A DNA stretch of 64,000 bases from assembly GCA_039029195.1 (NCBI GenBank), contig JBCCGR010000002.1, positions 1 through 64,000 on the forward strand. The letters run 5' to 3'. The stretch is from JBCCGR01 sp039029195 (GTDB taxonomy: Bacteria > Pseudomonadota > Alphaproteobacteria > Rhizobiales > Rhizobiaceae). Under the pieces are notes generated by a model, which was given only the letters and a program-made list of their open reading frames with translations, was not told the origin of the DNA and did no database searches. This document shows positions 53,369-61,571 of the stretch, piece after piece. Position numbers and translations under genes: made by a program. Numbering within the stretch: the first letter of the stretch is position 1; each line of letters opens with the position of its first letter.

Positions 53369-54340
53369 ATGCACTATCTGACAAGGCTGATCGCAACCGC
53401 TCTCATGTTGATCTGGGCCTCTTGGGCCCAGGCCAGCGATCTTCCGCAACTACGTGTGGCGGTTCTGAAAATCGGCACCGTCAACTGGGAGCTTGATACG
53501 ATCAAGCGTCTCGGCCTCGACAAGGCAAACGGCTTTGAACTGGTGGTTCAGGGATATGCAGGTGGCGATGCATCCCGGGTTGCCTTCCAGGGGGGCGAGG
53601 CCGATGTGGTGGTGGCCGATTGGATCTGGACAGCGCGTCAACGGGCAAGCGGCAAGGATTTTGCCACGTTTCCCTATTCTACCGCTGTGGGCGGGCTTGT
53701 CGTGCCGAAGGACAGCTCGGTGCAATCTCTCCCCGATCTTGAAGGCAAGAAGATCGGCATTGCCGGGGGACCTCTCGACAAAAGCTGGCTGATTCTGCGC
53801 GCCTATGCACAAAAGAAATATGGCTTCGATCTGGCTGGAAAAACCGAGCAGGTCTATGGCGCACCACCGCTGATCTTCAAAACCGGCCTGAAGGGTGAAC
53901 TGGGTGGCGCGATCAATTTCTGGCACTTTCTGGCCAAGATGAAATCCGCCGGAATGCGCCAGGTGATTTCGGTTGCTGATGCGGCAACGGAACTGGGTCT
54001 CGACCCTGCTACGCCGCTATTGGGCTATGTCTTCAAGGACAGTTTTGTTGCGAAGAATCCTGAATTGGCGAAGGGGTTTTACCTAGCCTCGCGTGCGGCC
54101 AAAAAAGTTCTTGGCAGCGATGATGCGGCCTGGGAGGCAATCCGCGGACGCATGCGCGCCAATTCTGAAAAACAGTTCACCACATTGCGCGATGATTGGC
54201 GTTCGGGGATTCCCGCTGCCGGATCGGTTGATGAGGCAGCCGCCCAAGCCATGCTGAAAGTGATGGCTGAACTTGGGGGAGAAAAGCTCGTGGGAAAGGC
54301 AAGCACACTGCCAGCCGGGACCTTTTTAAGCTTCGACTAA
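53369..54340 (+). CDS. SsuA/NMT1-type ABC transporter substrate-binding protein
   Basis: The 323-residue secreted protein begins LRVAVLKIGTVNWELDTIKRL after the signal peptide and has VVVADWIWTARQRASGKDFATFPYS and KKIGIAGGPLDKSW, the pattern of nitrate/sulfonate/taurine-type binding proteins. With the following permease and ATPase it forms a complete importer. In PQQ-linked clusters such importers accompany the dehydrogenase. A 150-base gap with a repeat separates it from the permease. Ligand not known. Confidence 0.82.
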   Translation: MHYLTRLIATALMLIWASWAQASDLPQLRVAVLKIGTVNWELDTIKRLGLDKANGFELVVQGYAGGDASRVAFQGGEADVVVADWIWTARQRASGKDFATFPYSTAVGGLVVPKDSSVQSLPDLEGKKIGIAGGPLDKSWLILRAYAQKKYGFDLAGKTEQVYGAPPLIFKTGLKGELGGAINFWHFLAKMKSAGMRQVISVADAATELGLDPATPLLGYVFKDSFVAKNPELAKGFYLASRAAKKVLGSDDAAWEAIRGRMRANSEKQFTTLRDDWRSGIPAAGSVDEAAAQAMLKVMAELGGEKLVGKASTLPAGTFLSFD

Positions 54341-54425
54341 GGCCATTCCCCTTTTGATGGAACCATCGAAAGGGACATCGGAAAGGACGGGGAACCGCGG
54401 CAAAACAAATGCTTTGAGCGTAGAC

Positions 54426-54476
54426 GCGTTTCCGCGAAACGGTGATACGCTTTAGAGCATCGGGCGAAAAGTGGGA
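54426..54476. repeat. Hyphomicrobiales-type intergenic repeat remnant
   Basis: The stretch contains CGTTTCCGCGAAACG, an inverted repeat, followed by CTTTAGAGCATCGGGCGAAA and AGTGGGA. From memory, blocks of this form (GAGCATCGGGC-AAAAGTGGGA) recur between genes in rhizobia and relatives. It sits between the binding-protein and permease genes inside an operon. Copy number cannot be judged in this window, where it occurs once. Confidence 0.5.
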
Positions 54477-54490
54477 GCTGCCGAGGATCG

Positions 54491-55240
54491 ATGACGCGCA
54501 AGATTGCGATAACGCTTGTTTCGATCCTCGCCTTTTTTGCGCTTTGGATGGTGCTGGCCGCTCTAACGAATGACCCGCAAGTGCTGCCGAGGCCGGGCAG
54601 TCTTCTAAAACCGTTCCGAGCGGAGCTGTTGTCGGGAGAACTGCCCTATCATCTTGCCCAAACACTGATACGGGTGGTGTGGGCTTTCGCGTTGGCGATG
54701 AGCCTCGGCATGGTTCTGGGCTTTGTGATGGGTCAGTCCGAGCGGATCAATGACTGGCTCGACCCATGGTTGATCGTATTTCTGAACCTGCCGGCACTGG
54801 TATTGATCGTCCTGTGCTACCTGTGGATCGGTCTCAACGAAACGGCTGCCATCGCAGCGGTCACCCTCAACAAAGTGCCCAATGTCGCGGTCCTGATCCG
54901 GGAAGGAACACGCGCCCGCTCACCGGACATCGACGCACTCGCGCGGGTCTACCACATGACGCCCCTGCGACGCCTGGTGCACATCGATCTGCCGCAGTTG
55001 GCTCCATACATTGCCGCCGCCGCGCGTAGTGGCGTCGCTGTGATCTGGAAAATCGTTCTCGTGGTGGAACTGCTGGGACGCTCAAACGGGGTGGGCTTTC
55101 AGATCCACCTCTATTTCCAACTGTTCGATGTAGGCATGGTGTTGATTTACGCCTTTTCCTTCATTGCCGTCATGCTCCTGGTGGAATGGGGGCTGCTGCA
55201 GCCGTGGGAACGTGCCACCCGAAAGTGGAGAGTGGCATGA
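54491..55240 (+). CDS. SsuC-type ABC transporter permease
   Basis: The 249-residue inner membrane protein has five to six helices and the ATPase-contact loop GTRARSPDIDALARVYHMTPLRRLVHIDLPQL, typical of SsuC/TauC permeases. Its stop overlaps the ATPase start by four bases (ATGA). It forms the channel of the importer with the binding protein at 53369. Confidence 0.88.
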   Translation: MTRKIAITLVSILAFFALWMVLAALTNDPQVLPRPGSLLKPFRAELLSGELPYHLAQTLIRVVWAFALAMSLGMVLGFVMGQSERINDWLDPWLIVFLNLPALVLIVLCYLWIGLNETAAIAAVTLNKVPNVAVLIREGTRARSPDIDALARVYHMTPLRRLVHIDLPQLAPYIAAAARSGVAVIWKIVLVVELLGRSNGVGFQIHLYFQLFDVGMVLIYAFSFIAVMLLVEWGLLQPWERATRKWRVA

Positions 55241-55839
55241 TTGCCGTGGATGGACTCTCCAAAAGCTTTGGCGATCTGGATGTGCTGCAGAACATCTCTC
55301 TTTCCTTCGGCAAGGGTGAAACGGTCGCCATCATCGGCAAGTCCGGCGTTGGCAAATCCACGCTTGCGAGGATCATAGCGGGGGTCGACAAATCCTATCA
55401 GGGCCGTGTGAGTGCGCCAGATCGCATCGGCTATGTGTTTCAGGAACCAACCTTGTTGCCGTGGCGGCGTGTGCTTGCCAATCTCACACTGTTTCATCCT
55501 GACCTGCCAGACGATACCGCGCGCGAAATGCTGGCGCGCGTTGATCTGGACAACAAGGCCAGCCAATGGCCGCGGCAGTTGTCACTTGGCCAGCAAAGGC
55601 GTCTGGCCCTTGCCAGAGCCTTCATGGGGGATCCGGAATTGCTCCTGCTGGATGAACCCTACACGTCGCTCGATTCCGAGACCCACGAAGACATGTTGGC
55701 CCTGACAGAAACCCTGATTGATCAGGTGCGTCCTGCGGTGCTGATAGTCACCCATAATACGCTCGAGGCCACACGGTTGGCACAGCGAACCTATGAATTG
55801 CGCGGCAGCCCGGCGACCCTGCAGACGGTACCCGCATGA
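55237..55839 (+). CDS. SsuB-type ABC transporter ATP-binding protein (short)
   Basis: The 200-residue ATPase from ATG 55237 has Walker A GKSGVGKST, signature LSLGQQRR, Walker B LLLLDEPYTSLD and switch histidine VTHNTLEA. It lacks most of the C-terminal extension of usual SsuB proteins (about 240-260 residues), but the catalytic core is whole. Coupled to the permease by ATGA overlap, and to the next ATPase gene likewise. It should power the import side of this block. Confidence 0.87.
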   Translation: MIAVDGLSKSFGDLDVLQNISLSFGKGETVAIIGKSGVGKSTLARIIAGVDKSYQGRVSAPDRIGYVFQEPTLLPWRRVLANLTLFHPDLPDDTAREMLARVDLDNKASQWPRQLSLGQQRRLALARAFMGDPELLLLDEPYTSLDSETHEDMLALTETLIDQVRPAVLIVTHNTLEATRLAQRTYELRGSPATLQTVPA

Positions 55840-56561
55840 GTGCTCTTTCTGTCCAGAACCTTAGCCATGTCTACGGGCCGAAACGAGCGCTGAATGATAT
55901 TTCCTTTGAGTTGGAGAAAGGTCAGTTCTGCGCACTGCTGGGGCCAAACGGTGCTGGCAAATCCACCCTCTTTTCCCTGTTGGCCCGGCTGATTGCCACA
56001 CAAAACGGACGGGTGTCCGTTGCCGGGCATGATCTGAAGCAGGCACCGCTCAAGGCGCTGGCGTGCATGGGGATTGTCTTTCAGCAGCCGACACTGGATC
56101 TGGAAGCGAGCGTTTGGCGCAACATGACCTACTTCGCGGCTCTCCATGGGTTGCGCGGGCGGGAAGCTGCCAATCGCATCAACGGGGCACTTGATCGTTT
56201 GAACATGCGGAATCGAAGTTCAGAAAAGGTGCGTGCGCTAAATGGGGGTCATCGACGAAGGATGGAAATAGCCCGTGCACTGATTCACAACCCTCAAGTG
56301 ATATTGCTGGATGAACCGACCGTCGGTCTGGACGCCCAATCCCGCACCGCGATCACCCAGCACGTTCATGACCTGGCGGCTGAGGGTATCACGGTACTGT
56401 GGGCCACCCATCTGGTGGACGAAATCGTGCCCGGCGACAGGGTCATCATTTTGCATCACGGAGAGATTTTGCGCGATTGCAACGTTGCGGAAATCACTCA
56501 AGACTGCTCGCTGCAGGAGGCTTTCCTGCGACTGACGGCGGCTCCCGAGGCGGCAGCATGA
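55836..56561 (+). CDS. ABC-2 type exporter ATP-binding protein (PQQ-cluster type)
   Basis: The 241-residue ATPase has Walker A GPNGAGKST, signature LNGGHRRR (variant of LSGGQ), Walker B VILLDEPTVGLD and switch histidine WATHLVDE. It pairs with the ABC-2 permease encoded next, with a four-base overlap. An ATPase/ABC-2 permease pair is a recurrent member of PQQ alcohol dehydrogenase clusters. Export of an aldehyde, a maturation factor or another molecule is a guess. Confidence 0.85.
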   Translation: MSALSVQNLSHVYGPKRALNDISFELEKGQFCALLGPNGAGKSTLFSLLARLIATQNGRVSVAGHDLKQAPLKALACMGIVFQQPTLDLEASVWRNMTYFAALHGLRGREAANRINGALDRLNMRNRSSEKVRALNGGHRRRMEIARALIHNPQVILLDEPTVGLDAQSRTAITQHVHDLAAEGITVLWATHLVDEIVPGDRVIILHHGEILRDCNVAEITQDCSLQEAFLRLTAAPEAAA

Positions 56562-57352
56562 ACGCCTATCTGACAGCTTTTCAAGCGATCGCAGGACGTG
56601 AGCTCAGACAGTTCATCGCCCAAAGAGGACGATTTCTGTCGGCATTGGTGCGGCCACTGGTGTGGCTGGTGATCTTTGCTGCCGGATTTCGTGCAGCGCT
56701 CGGTGTTTCGATCATCCCGCCCTATCAGACCTACATCACTTACGAAGTGTATATCCTGCCCGGTCTTTGCGCGATGGTGCTCCTGTTCAACGGGATGCAA
56801 TCCTCACTGTCGCTGGTTTATGACCGCGAAATGGGGTCCATGCGACTCCTGCTGACCGCACCCTTGCCGCGCCCATGGCTGTTGTTTTCCAAACTCTCCG
56901 CCGGGGTTTTTGTCGGTGCGCTGCAGGTCTATGCGTTTTTGGGCGTTGCCGCACTGTTTGGCGTGTCACTTTCCCCGGAAGGATATCTTCTGGCGATCCC
57001 CGCCATCATTTTGGCGGGCTTCATGCTGGGCGCATTCGGGTTGCTGATTTCGTCTGTGATCCGGCTCATCGAGAATTTTGCGACGGTAATGAACTTTGTG
57101 ATTTTTCCGATGTTCTTTTTGTCGAGCGCGCTCTATCCGCTGTGGCGGATGAGAGAAAGTTCGGTTCTGCTGCACGATATTTGTGCGCTGAATCCGTTCA
57201 CCTATGTTGTCGAACTCATCCGGTTTTCAGCCTATGGCTCCTTCGCGCAGCTTCCACTCGCTGTCGTTCTGGGGTGTGCGGTGGCGTTTTTTACGCTCTC
57301 CTGCCTGTCCTACTCCCCAGCCCGCACAGGGCCGGGAATGAAGTCCAACTAG
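56558..57352 (+). CDS. ABC-2 type permease (PQQ-cluster type)
   Basis: The 264-residue product from ATG 56558 (overlapping the ATPase stop) has six membrane segments, with the ABC-2 signature region RLLLTAPLPRPWLLFSKLSAG and FPMFFLSSALYPLW. A longer frame upstream of 56558 is a shadow inside the ATPase gene. It is the last gene of the block that starts with the dehydrogenase; a hairpin follows its stop directly. Confidence 0.85.
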   Translation: MNAYLTAFQAIAGRELRQFIAQRGRFLSALVRPLVWLVIFAAGFRAALGVSIIPPYQTYITYEVYILPGLCAMVLLFNGMQSSLSLVYDREMGSMRLLLTAPLPRPWLLFSKLSAGVFVGALQVYAFLGVAALFGVSLSPEGYLLAIPAIILAGFMLGAFGLLISSVIRLIENFATVMNFVIFPMFFLSSALYPLWRMRESSVLLHDICALNPFTYVVELIRFSAYGSFAQLPLAVVLGCAVAFFTLSCLSYSPARTGPGMKSN

Positions 57353-57353
57353 T

Positions 57354-57377
57354 CTGGTTTCGCCACCGGCGAACCAG
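57354..57377. terminator. terminator hairpin between convergent operons
   Basis: CTGGTT-T-CGCC pairs with GGCG-AACCAG around the loop ACC, a ten-pair stem with one bulged T, starting two bases after the last stop codon of the PQQ block. The opposite strand ends its acyl-CoA synthetase gene at 57410. The hairpin is strong enough to work in both directions although the T tract is weak. Confidence 0.6.
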
Positions 57378-57409
57378 TCTGATTGATTTGGCTCACAGCA
57401 TCTTGCGAA

Positions 57410-59038
57410 CTACGTCTCCCGCAGTTCCACCCGCCGGATTTTACCAGAAATGGTCTTTGGCAATGCCGTTACGAACTCGATCTCCCGGGGGTATTTGTAA
57501 GGGGCTGTCAGGTTCTTGCAAAAATCCTGAATTTCCTTTGCAAGCTCGTCGGTGCCCTCAACCCCGTCTGCAAGAATAATGAAGGCTTTCACCAACTGGC
57601 CACGGGTTTCGTCAGGCACACCAATCACGGCGCTTTCCATGATTTTGTCATGCTCCAGGAGCGCGCTTTCCACCTCAAACGGGCTGATGCGATAGCCGGC
57701 AGACGAGATAAGGTCATCCGATCGACCGACAAACCAAAGATACCCGTCTGAATCCCGGTACGCCGTATCGCCGGTGTAATACCATCCGTTTCTGAACGGG
57801 TCTTTCAACAGTTCGCCATCGCTGAGATAGCCATGAAACAGACCGGCAGGCCAGCCATTCGATGTGTTGATGGCAATGTGGCCAACTTCGCCATCGGGCA
57901 AGACATTGCCATCGTCATCGACAACATCAACGTTGAAGCCTGGAACAGGCTTGCCCATTGAACCATTGCGGGTTTCAACCCCAGGGAAATTTCCCACGAT
58001 ATTGATAGTTTCCGTCTGCCCGTAACCGTCAGCGATAACGGTGCCGGTATTGTCATGCCAGTAGCGGATAACCTCCGGATTCAACGGCTCGCCCGCGCCC
58101 AGGCAGCGCCGCAGGGACGACAAATCATACTGGGTGAGGTTTTGCTGGGCAAACAGACGATACACGGTCGGCGGCGCGCAGAAGGTGGTAATGCCAAGTT
58201 CGGCAATTGTCTTCAAATGCGCTTCCACATCCATGCCGGGCGCTTCGTAAAGCACAGTTGTGCAGCCCATCAGCATTTGAGGAAACAGCATGCCCCAGGC
58301 TGCCTTGGCCCAGCCGGTGTCGGTCAGCGTCCAGTGCATGTCACTCTCGCGAAGATCCATCCAGAATAGGGCGGTTGCTGCATGGGCCAGCGCATAGCCA
58401 AAATCTCGGGGAACCATTTTGGGAAGCGCTGTCGTGCCTGACGTGAAGTAGATCATCATGGTGTCAGAGGACGCAAAGGGATCTACATCATCCCCGGACA
58501 GGGAACCGTCTTGCTCAGCACACAGTGCTTCGAAGGACAGCCAATCACCGCTCGCCTCACCAACAACTATCAGATGCTTCAGCGTCGGACATTGGCCCTT
58601 GATTGCATCAACCTTCTCCACATGTTGCGGCGACACGATTGCGGCCTTTGCACCAGATTGGTTGATGCGATAGGCAATATCTTTGGCGGTGAGCAGGTTG
58701 GTGCCAGGCATTGAGATGACGCCGGCTTTCATGCAGCCAAACAGCACTTTGTGCCACTCAGGCTGGCGCCCGATCACGATGCAGGCCGCGTCTCCCCGTT
58801 CGAGACCCAGCGCCATCAGCGCCTGGGCGAATTGCGCTGATGATTTGGAAAGTTCGGAATAGGTAACGTTGCGTCTTGTTCCCGCTGTGACATCCACTGC
58901 CAGTAGCGCATCTTTGTCGGCTTCGCGGGCGCGAACATCCAGCACATCAAAGGCGAAGTTGAAGGTCTCCGGGATTTCGTGCTTGAATTCCTTGACGGCA
59001 ACCTCATAGCTTCGCTCAACGTGATTGAAATTGATCAT
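57410..59038 (-). CDS. AMP-forming acyl-CoA synthetase
   Basis: The 542-residue protein has all landmarks of the adenylate-forming family: YFTSGTTALPKMV (ATP loop), DGYGQTET, YYTGDTAYRDSDGYLWFVGRSDD, AGYRISPFEVES and the C-terminal catalytic lysine in KTISGKIRR. It activates a carboxylic acid with ATP and CoA; medium-chain and aromatic acid ligases share this form. Placed next to a PQQ alcohol dehydrogenase, it would act after the alcohol has been oxidised to the acid. No aldehyde dehydrogenase is seen nearby. Divergent from the ThDP enzyme across a 502-base gap containing an operator candidate. Confidence 0.88.
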   Translation of the reverse strand: MINFNHVERSYEVAVKEFKHEIPETFNFAFDVLDVRAREADKDALLAVDVTAGTRRNVTYSELSKSSAQFAQALMALGLERGDAACIVIGRQPEWHKVLFGCMKAGVISMPGTNLLTAKDIAYRINQSGAKAAIVSPQHVEKVDAIKGQCPTLKHLIVVGEASGDWLSFEALCAEQDGSLSGDDVDPFASSDTMMIYFTSGTTALPKMVPRDFGYALAHAATALFWMDLRESDMHWTLTDTGWAKAAWGMLFPQMLMGCTTVLYEAPGMDVEAHLKTIAELGITTFCAPPTVYRLFAQQNLTQYDLSSLRRCLGAGEPLNPEVIRYWHDNTGTVIADGYGQTETINIVGNFPGVETRNGSMGKPVPGFNVDVVDDDGNVLPDGEVGHIAINTSNGWPAGLFHGYLSDGELLKDPFRNGWYYTGDTAYRDSDGYLWFVGRSDDLISSAGYRISPFEVESALLEHDKIMESAVIGVPDETRGQLVKAFIILADGVEGTDELAKEIQDFCKNLTAPYKYPREIEFVTALPKTISGKIRRVELRET

Positions 59039-59540
59039 TCAGGTATCCTCCCCAGGCTTCATTCAGCACAATGTTGTGTGGGATCACAAGCTTCTGACTT
59101 TCACACCCATTCATCAATTTGGCATGTTCCAAAAGTGCGATAGGGACGATCGACGGGCAAGTCTGTCAGGCGACCATATCCGCACGTTTGGGTGAACACC
59201 CGTTGGCGCGAATTGGATCGTCCCAGCGGTCCGGGAAGCCCCAGGGGATTAACGTCGATGCGGCCACACCCCACCAAATAGCGTCATCTTGAGGCTTGTA
59301 TTGAATTGATGCGCCTGAGAATTGGTGTTTCGCGCCAAAAAGAGTGTGTATCCGCAGCTTGCAATTGGAATCTTTTCATCATTCCCAAGTGCAGCTATGA
59401 CCTTTGATACATCCTGCCTTTTGTCTTAAATCCGACTCGGTTCTCCCAACTTGCGAGCGCAGCTTAATCCGATCACTCCGACGATCTGTCGGGAAATCGG
59501 TTTCGGCGACGCTCCCCATTCACTTTGAGGTTCATCCCAA
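59039..59540. promoter_or_regulatory. divergent control region with operator candidate
   Basis: This 502-base gap has no convincing gene. ATTGGTGTTTCGCGCCAAA at 59321-59339 matches the reverse complement of the PQQ-operon palindrome (TTTGGCATTTTGCGCCAAA) at 15 of 19 positions, and keeps the TTGG-N9-CCAA core. A second small inverted repeat, TTTGG-CATGTT-CCAAA, lies near 59119. The region should hold promoters for both the acyl-CoA synthetase (minus) and the ThDP enzyme (plus). Confidence 0.5.
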
Positions 59541-61169
59541 ATGAGCGACAAAAAAACCACCGTTCACGAAGCCATAGCCGATGCGCTGGCAGCTCACGGC
59601 ACCGATAGCCTGTTTGCGCTGATGGGAGACGCAAACCTGTTCCTCGTGGAGTCTCTGGTCAGACGTCACAAAGTGGACCTGGTGCCTTTTGCGCACGAGG
59701 CCGGCGTGGTGCTCGCAGCGGTCGCTTACGCCAGTGTTTCCGGGCGGGTTGGTGTTGCAACCGTAACCCACGGACCCGCACTGACGAACTGTCTGACGGC
59801 GCTGATAGAAGGAACGCGTGCGCAATTGCCAGTGGTTCTGCTGGCAGGCGATACACCCGTAGAAGCGGTTCACAACCCTCAAAACGTCGACCAGCGGGAG
59901 ATTGTGAAATCATCCGGTGCCGGTTTTGAACAAATGCGAAGCCCGGCCACCGCGGTCGAGGATGTAGCGACCGCATTTTACAGAGCACGGGTCGAACGTC
60001 GACCAATCGTACTGAACATGCCTTCGGACTTCATGTGGCAGCACGTGGAATCAAAAACAGTCGTTCATCCCGTCTTCGAAACACCGTCGATGGTGCCGGA
60101 GGGCACCCACATGGAAGAGGCGATCGGCATGCTGGCATCGGCCCGGCGACCGCTGATCGTTGCTGGCCGGGGGGCAGTTTCGAGCAAAGACAAGATCATT
60201 GCCCTGGCGGAAAGGCTGGAGGCGCCCCTCGCCACCACGCTTCAGGCGAAGGATCTGTTTGTCGGTCATCCTGCCAATATCGGCGTCTTTGGCACACTGA
60301 GCACCGAAGGTGCTTATGAAATCATGGCCAGAAGTGATTGCGTGGTGTCCTTTGGGACGCACATGAACATTTTTCACACCGACAGGGGAAATCTTCTGGA
60401 GGGCAAGCGGACCATCCAGATCAATCACGCAGCCAATGTCATCGGAGAGATGTTCAGACCTGATGTGGCGCTTGTTGCTGACGCTGGATTGACGGCTGAG
60501 AACTTTCTGCACTGGATGGAGGAAACAGAGACACCACCATCGGGGTTCTCGAAAGAAATTGAAGCAGAAACCGTTCCATTCCATGCCAAATCGACCGGCA
60601 CCGGAACGTCGGAGGGTTTCGTCGACTTTCCAGCCGCATTGGATCGGCTTGACGCGATTTTACCCAGGGAGCGACTCCTGGTGACCGATGGCGGCCAGTT
60701 TGTCACGGAAGTGTGGTGTCGGTTTGGTGTTCAGCACCCACATCACTTTGTCTACAGCACCCGGTTCGCATCAATCGGGTTGGGGCTGCAGATGGCAATC
60801 GGCGCCAGCCAGGCTGCGCCGGAGAAACTGACCGTCCTATTTACGGGCGATGGGGGTTTCATGTCTGGCGGCCTTACCGAGTTCAACACTGCGGTGCGCA
60901 AAAATCAGCGTCTCCTCGTTATTGTCTGCAATGATAGCGCTTACGGAGCCGAATACATCCAGTTCACCGACCGGCAACTCGACCCGACCCTTTCCACATT
61001 CAACTGGCCATCCTTTGCGGATGTTGCCAACGCACTCGGGGGTCGCGGCATGCGCGTTTCATCGCTTGACGAGCTCGACGGGGTTGGCAAGTTTCTCGAA
61101 GACATGGATGGTCCGGCGTTGATCGATATCAAACTGGATGCTGCAAACGTTCCACGCATGCGGCTTTAG
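59541..61169 (+). CDS. ThDP-dependent enzyme (acetolactate synthase / 2-oxoacid decarboxylase family)
   Basis: The 542-residue protein follows the three-domain order of the family: the pyrimidine-binding domain with conserved Glu53 in PFAHEAGVVLA, a central domain, and the pyrophosphate-binding domain with GDG at 436-438 (FTGDGGFMSGG) and the later asparagine in IVCNDSAYGAEY. It could be a decarboxylase, carboligase or lyase; the true subgroup (acetolactate synthase, benzoylformate decarboxylase, oxalyl-CoA-like) is not evident. Next to the acyl-CoA synthetase and under a shared control region, it probably belongs to the degradation of the same compound. GAGG precedes the ATG. Confidence 0.83.
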   Translation: MSDKKTTVHEAIADALAAHGTDSLFALMGDANLFLVESLVRRHKVDLVPFAHEAGVVLAAVAYASVSGRVGVATVTHGPALTNCLTALIEGTRAQLPVVLLAGDTPVEAVHNPQNVDQREIVKSSGAGFEQMRSPATAVEDVATAFYRARVERRPIVLNMPSDFMWQHVESKTVVHPVFETPSMVPEGTHMEEAIGMLASARRPLIVAGRGAVSSKDKIIALAERLEAPLATTLQAKDLFVGHPANIGVFGTLSTEGAYEIMARSDCVVSFGTHMNIFHTDRGNLLEGKRTIQINHAANVIGEMFRPDVALVADAGLTAENFLHWMEETETPPSGFSKEIEAETVPFHAKSTGTGTSEGFVDFPAALDRLDAILPRERLLVTDGGQFVTEVWCRFGVQHPHHFVYSTRFASIGLGLQMAIGASQAAPEKLTVLFTGDGGFMSGGLTEFNTAVRKNQRLLVIVCNDSAYGAEYIQFTDRQLDPTLSTFNWPSFADVANALGGRGMRVSSLDELDGVGKFLEDMDGPALIDIKLDAANVPRMRL

Positions 61170-61322
61170 TCACCCCCTACGTCGATCTTGTACCAATAAA
61201 ATCAACGCCCGTTTGAACTGGAAAATCAGTCAGGCTTTGTTGTTGGTTTCGCCGTCCGATCGGACGCATTGCAGAATGTGCCGAACAGATTGAATGCCGG
61301 AGAAAAACGATCGCTTAACAGC

Positions 61323-61350
61323 TTGATTTAGCGACGAGTCAATCTATAGT
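61323..61350 (+). promoter_or_regulatory. sigma-70-like promoter of tRNA-Leu
   Basis: TTGATT at 61323-61328 and TATAGT at 61345-61350 are 16 bases apart and lie 39 bases before the tRNA. This is a reasonable constitutive promoter for the tRNA gene; the rest of the 219-base gap after the ThDP gene shows nothing else. Confidence 0.5.
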
Positions 61351-61388
61351 CCGCCCGCTACCAAACCGGACCAGCATCCGGTCTCTAT

Positions 61389-61474
61389 GCCCCTCTGGCG
61401 GAATTGGTAGACGCGCGGGATTCAAAATCCCGTTCCCTTTGGGAGTGCCGGTTCGATTCCGGCGGGGGGCACCA
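61389..61474 (+). tRNA. tRNA-Leu, anticodon CAA
   Basis: The 86-base gene has a complete cloverleaf: acceptor arm GCCCCTC (61389-61395) paired with GGGGGGC (61464-61470), anticodon stem CGGGA/TCCCG with loop TTCAAAA (anticodon CAA, reading UUG), a long class II variable arm, and T arm GCCGG-TTCGATT-CCGGC (61447-61463). The 3' ACCA end is encoded. No integrase gene or attachment-site duplication is seen beside it. Confidence 0.96.
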
Positions 61475-61571
61475 ATATTTCTCACAAGATACTGGTATAA
61501 ATAAAATATTTCCCTCTTCCTTGCCCATTTGAAAGTTCAATCAAAATGGGGCTGGCTTAGTCCCAATGCCT

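Noticed and set aside
61389..61571. tRNA-Leu as an attachment site of an integrated element
   Set aside because: No integrase gene, no repeat of the tRNA 3' end and no change in gene style is visible downstream within the window.
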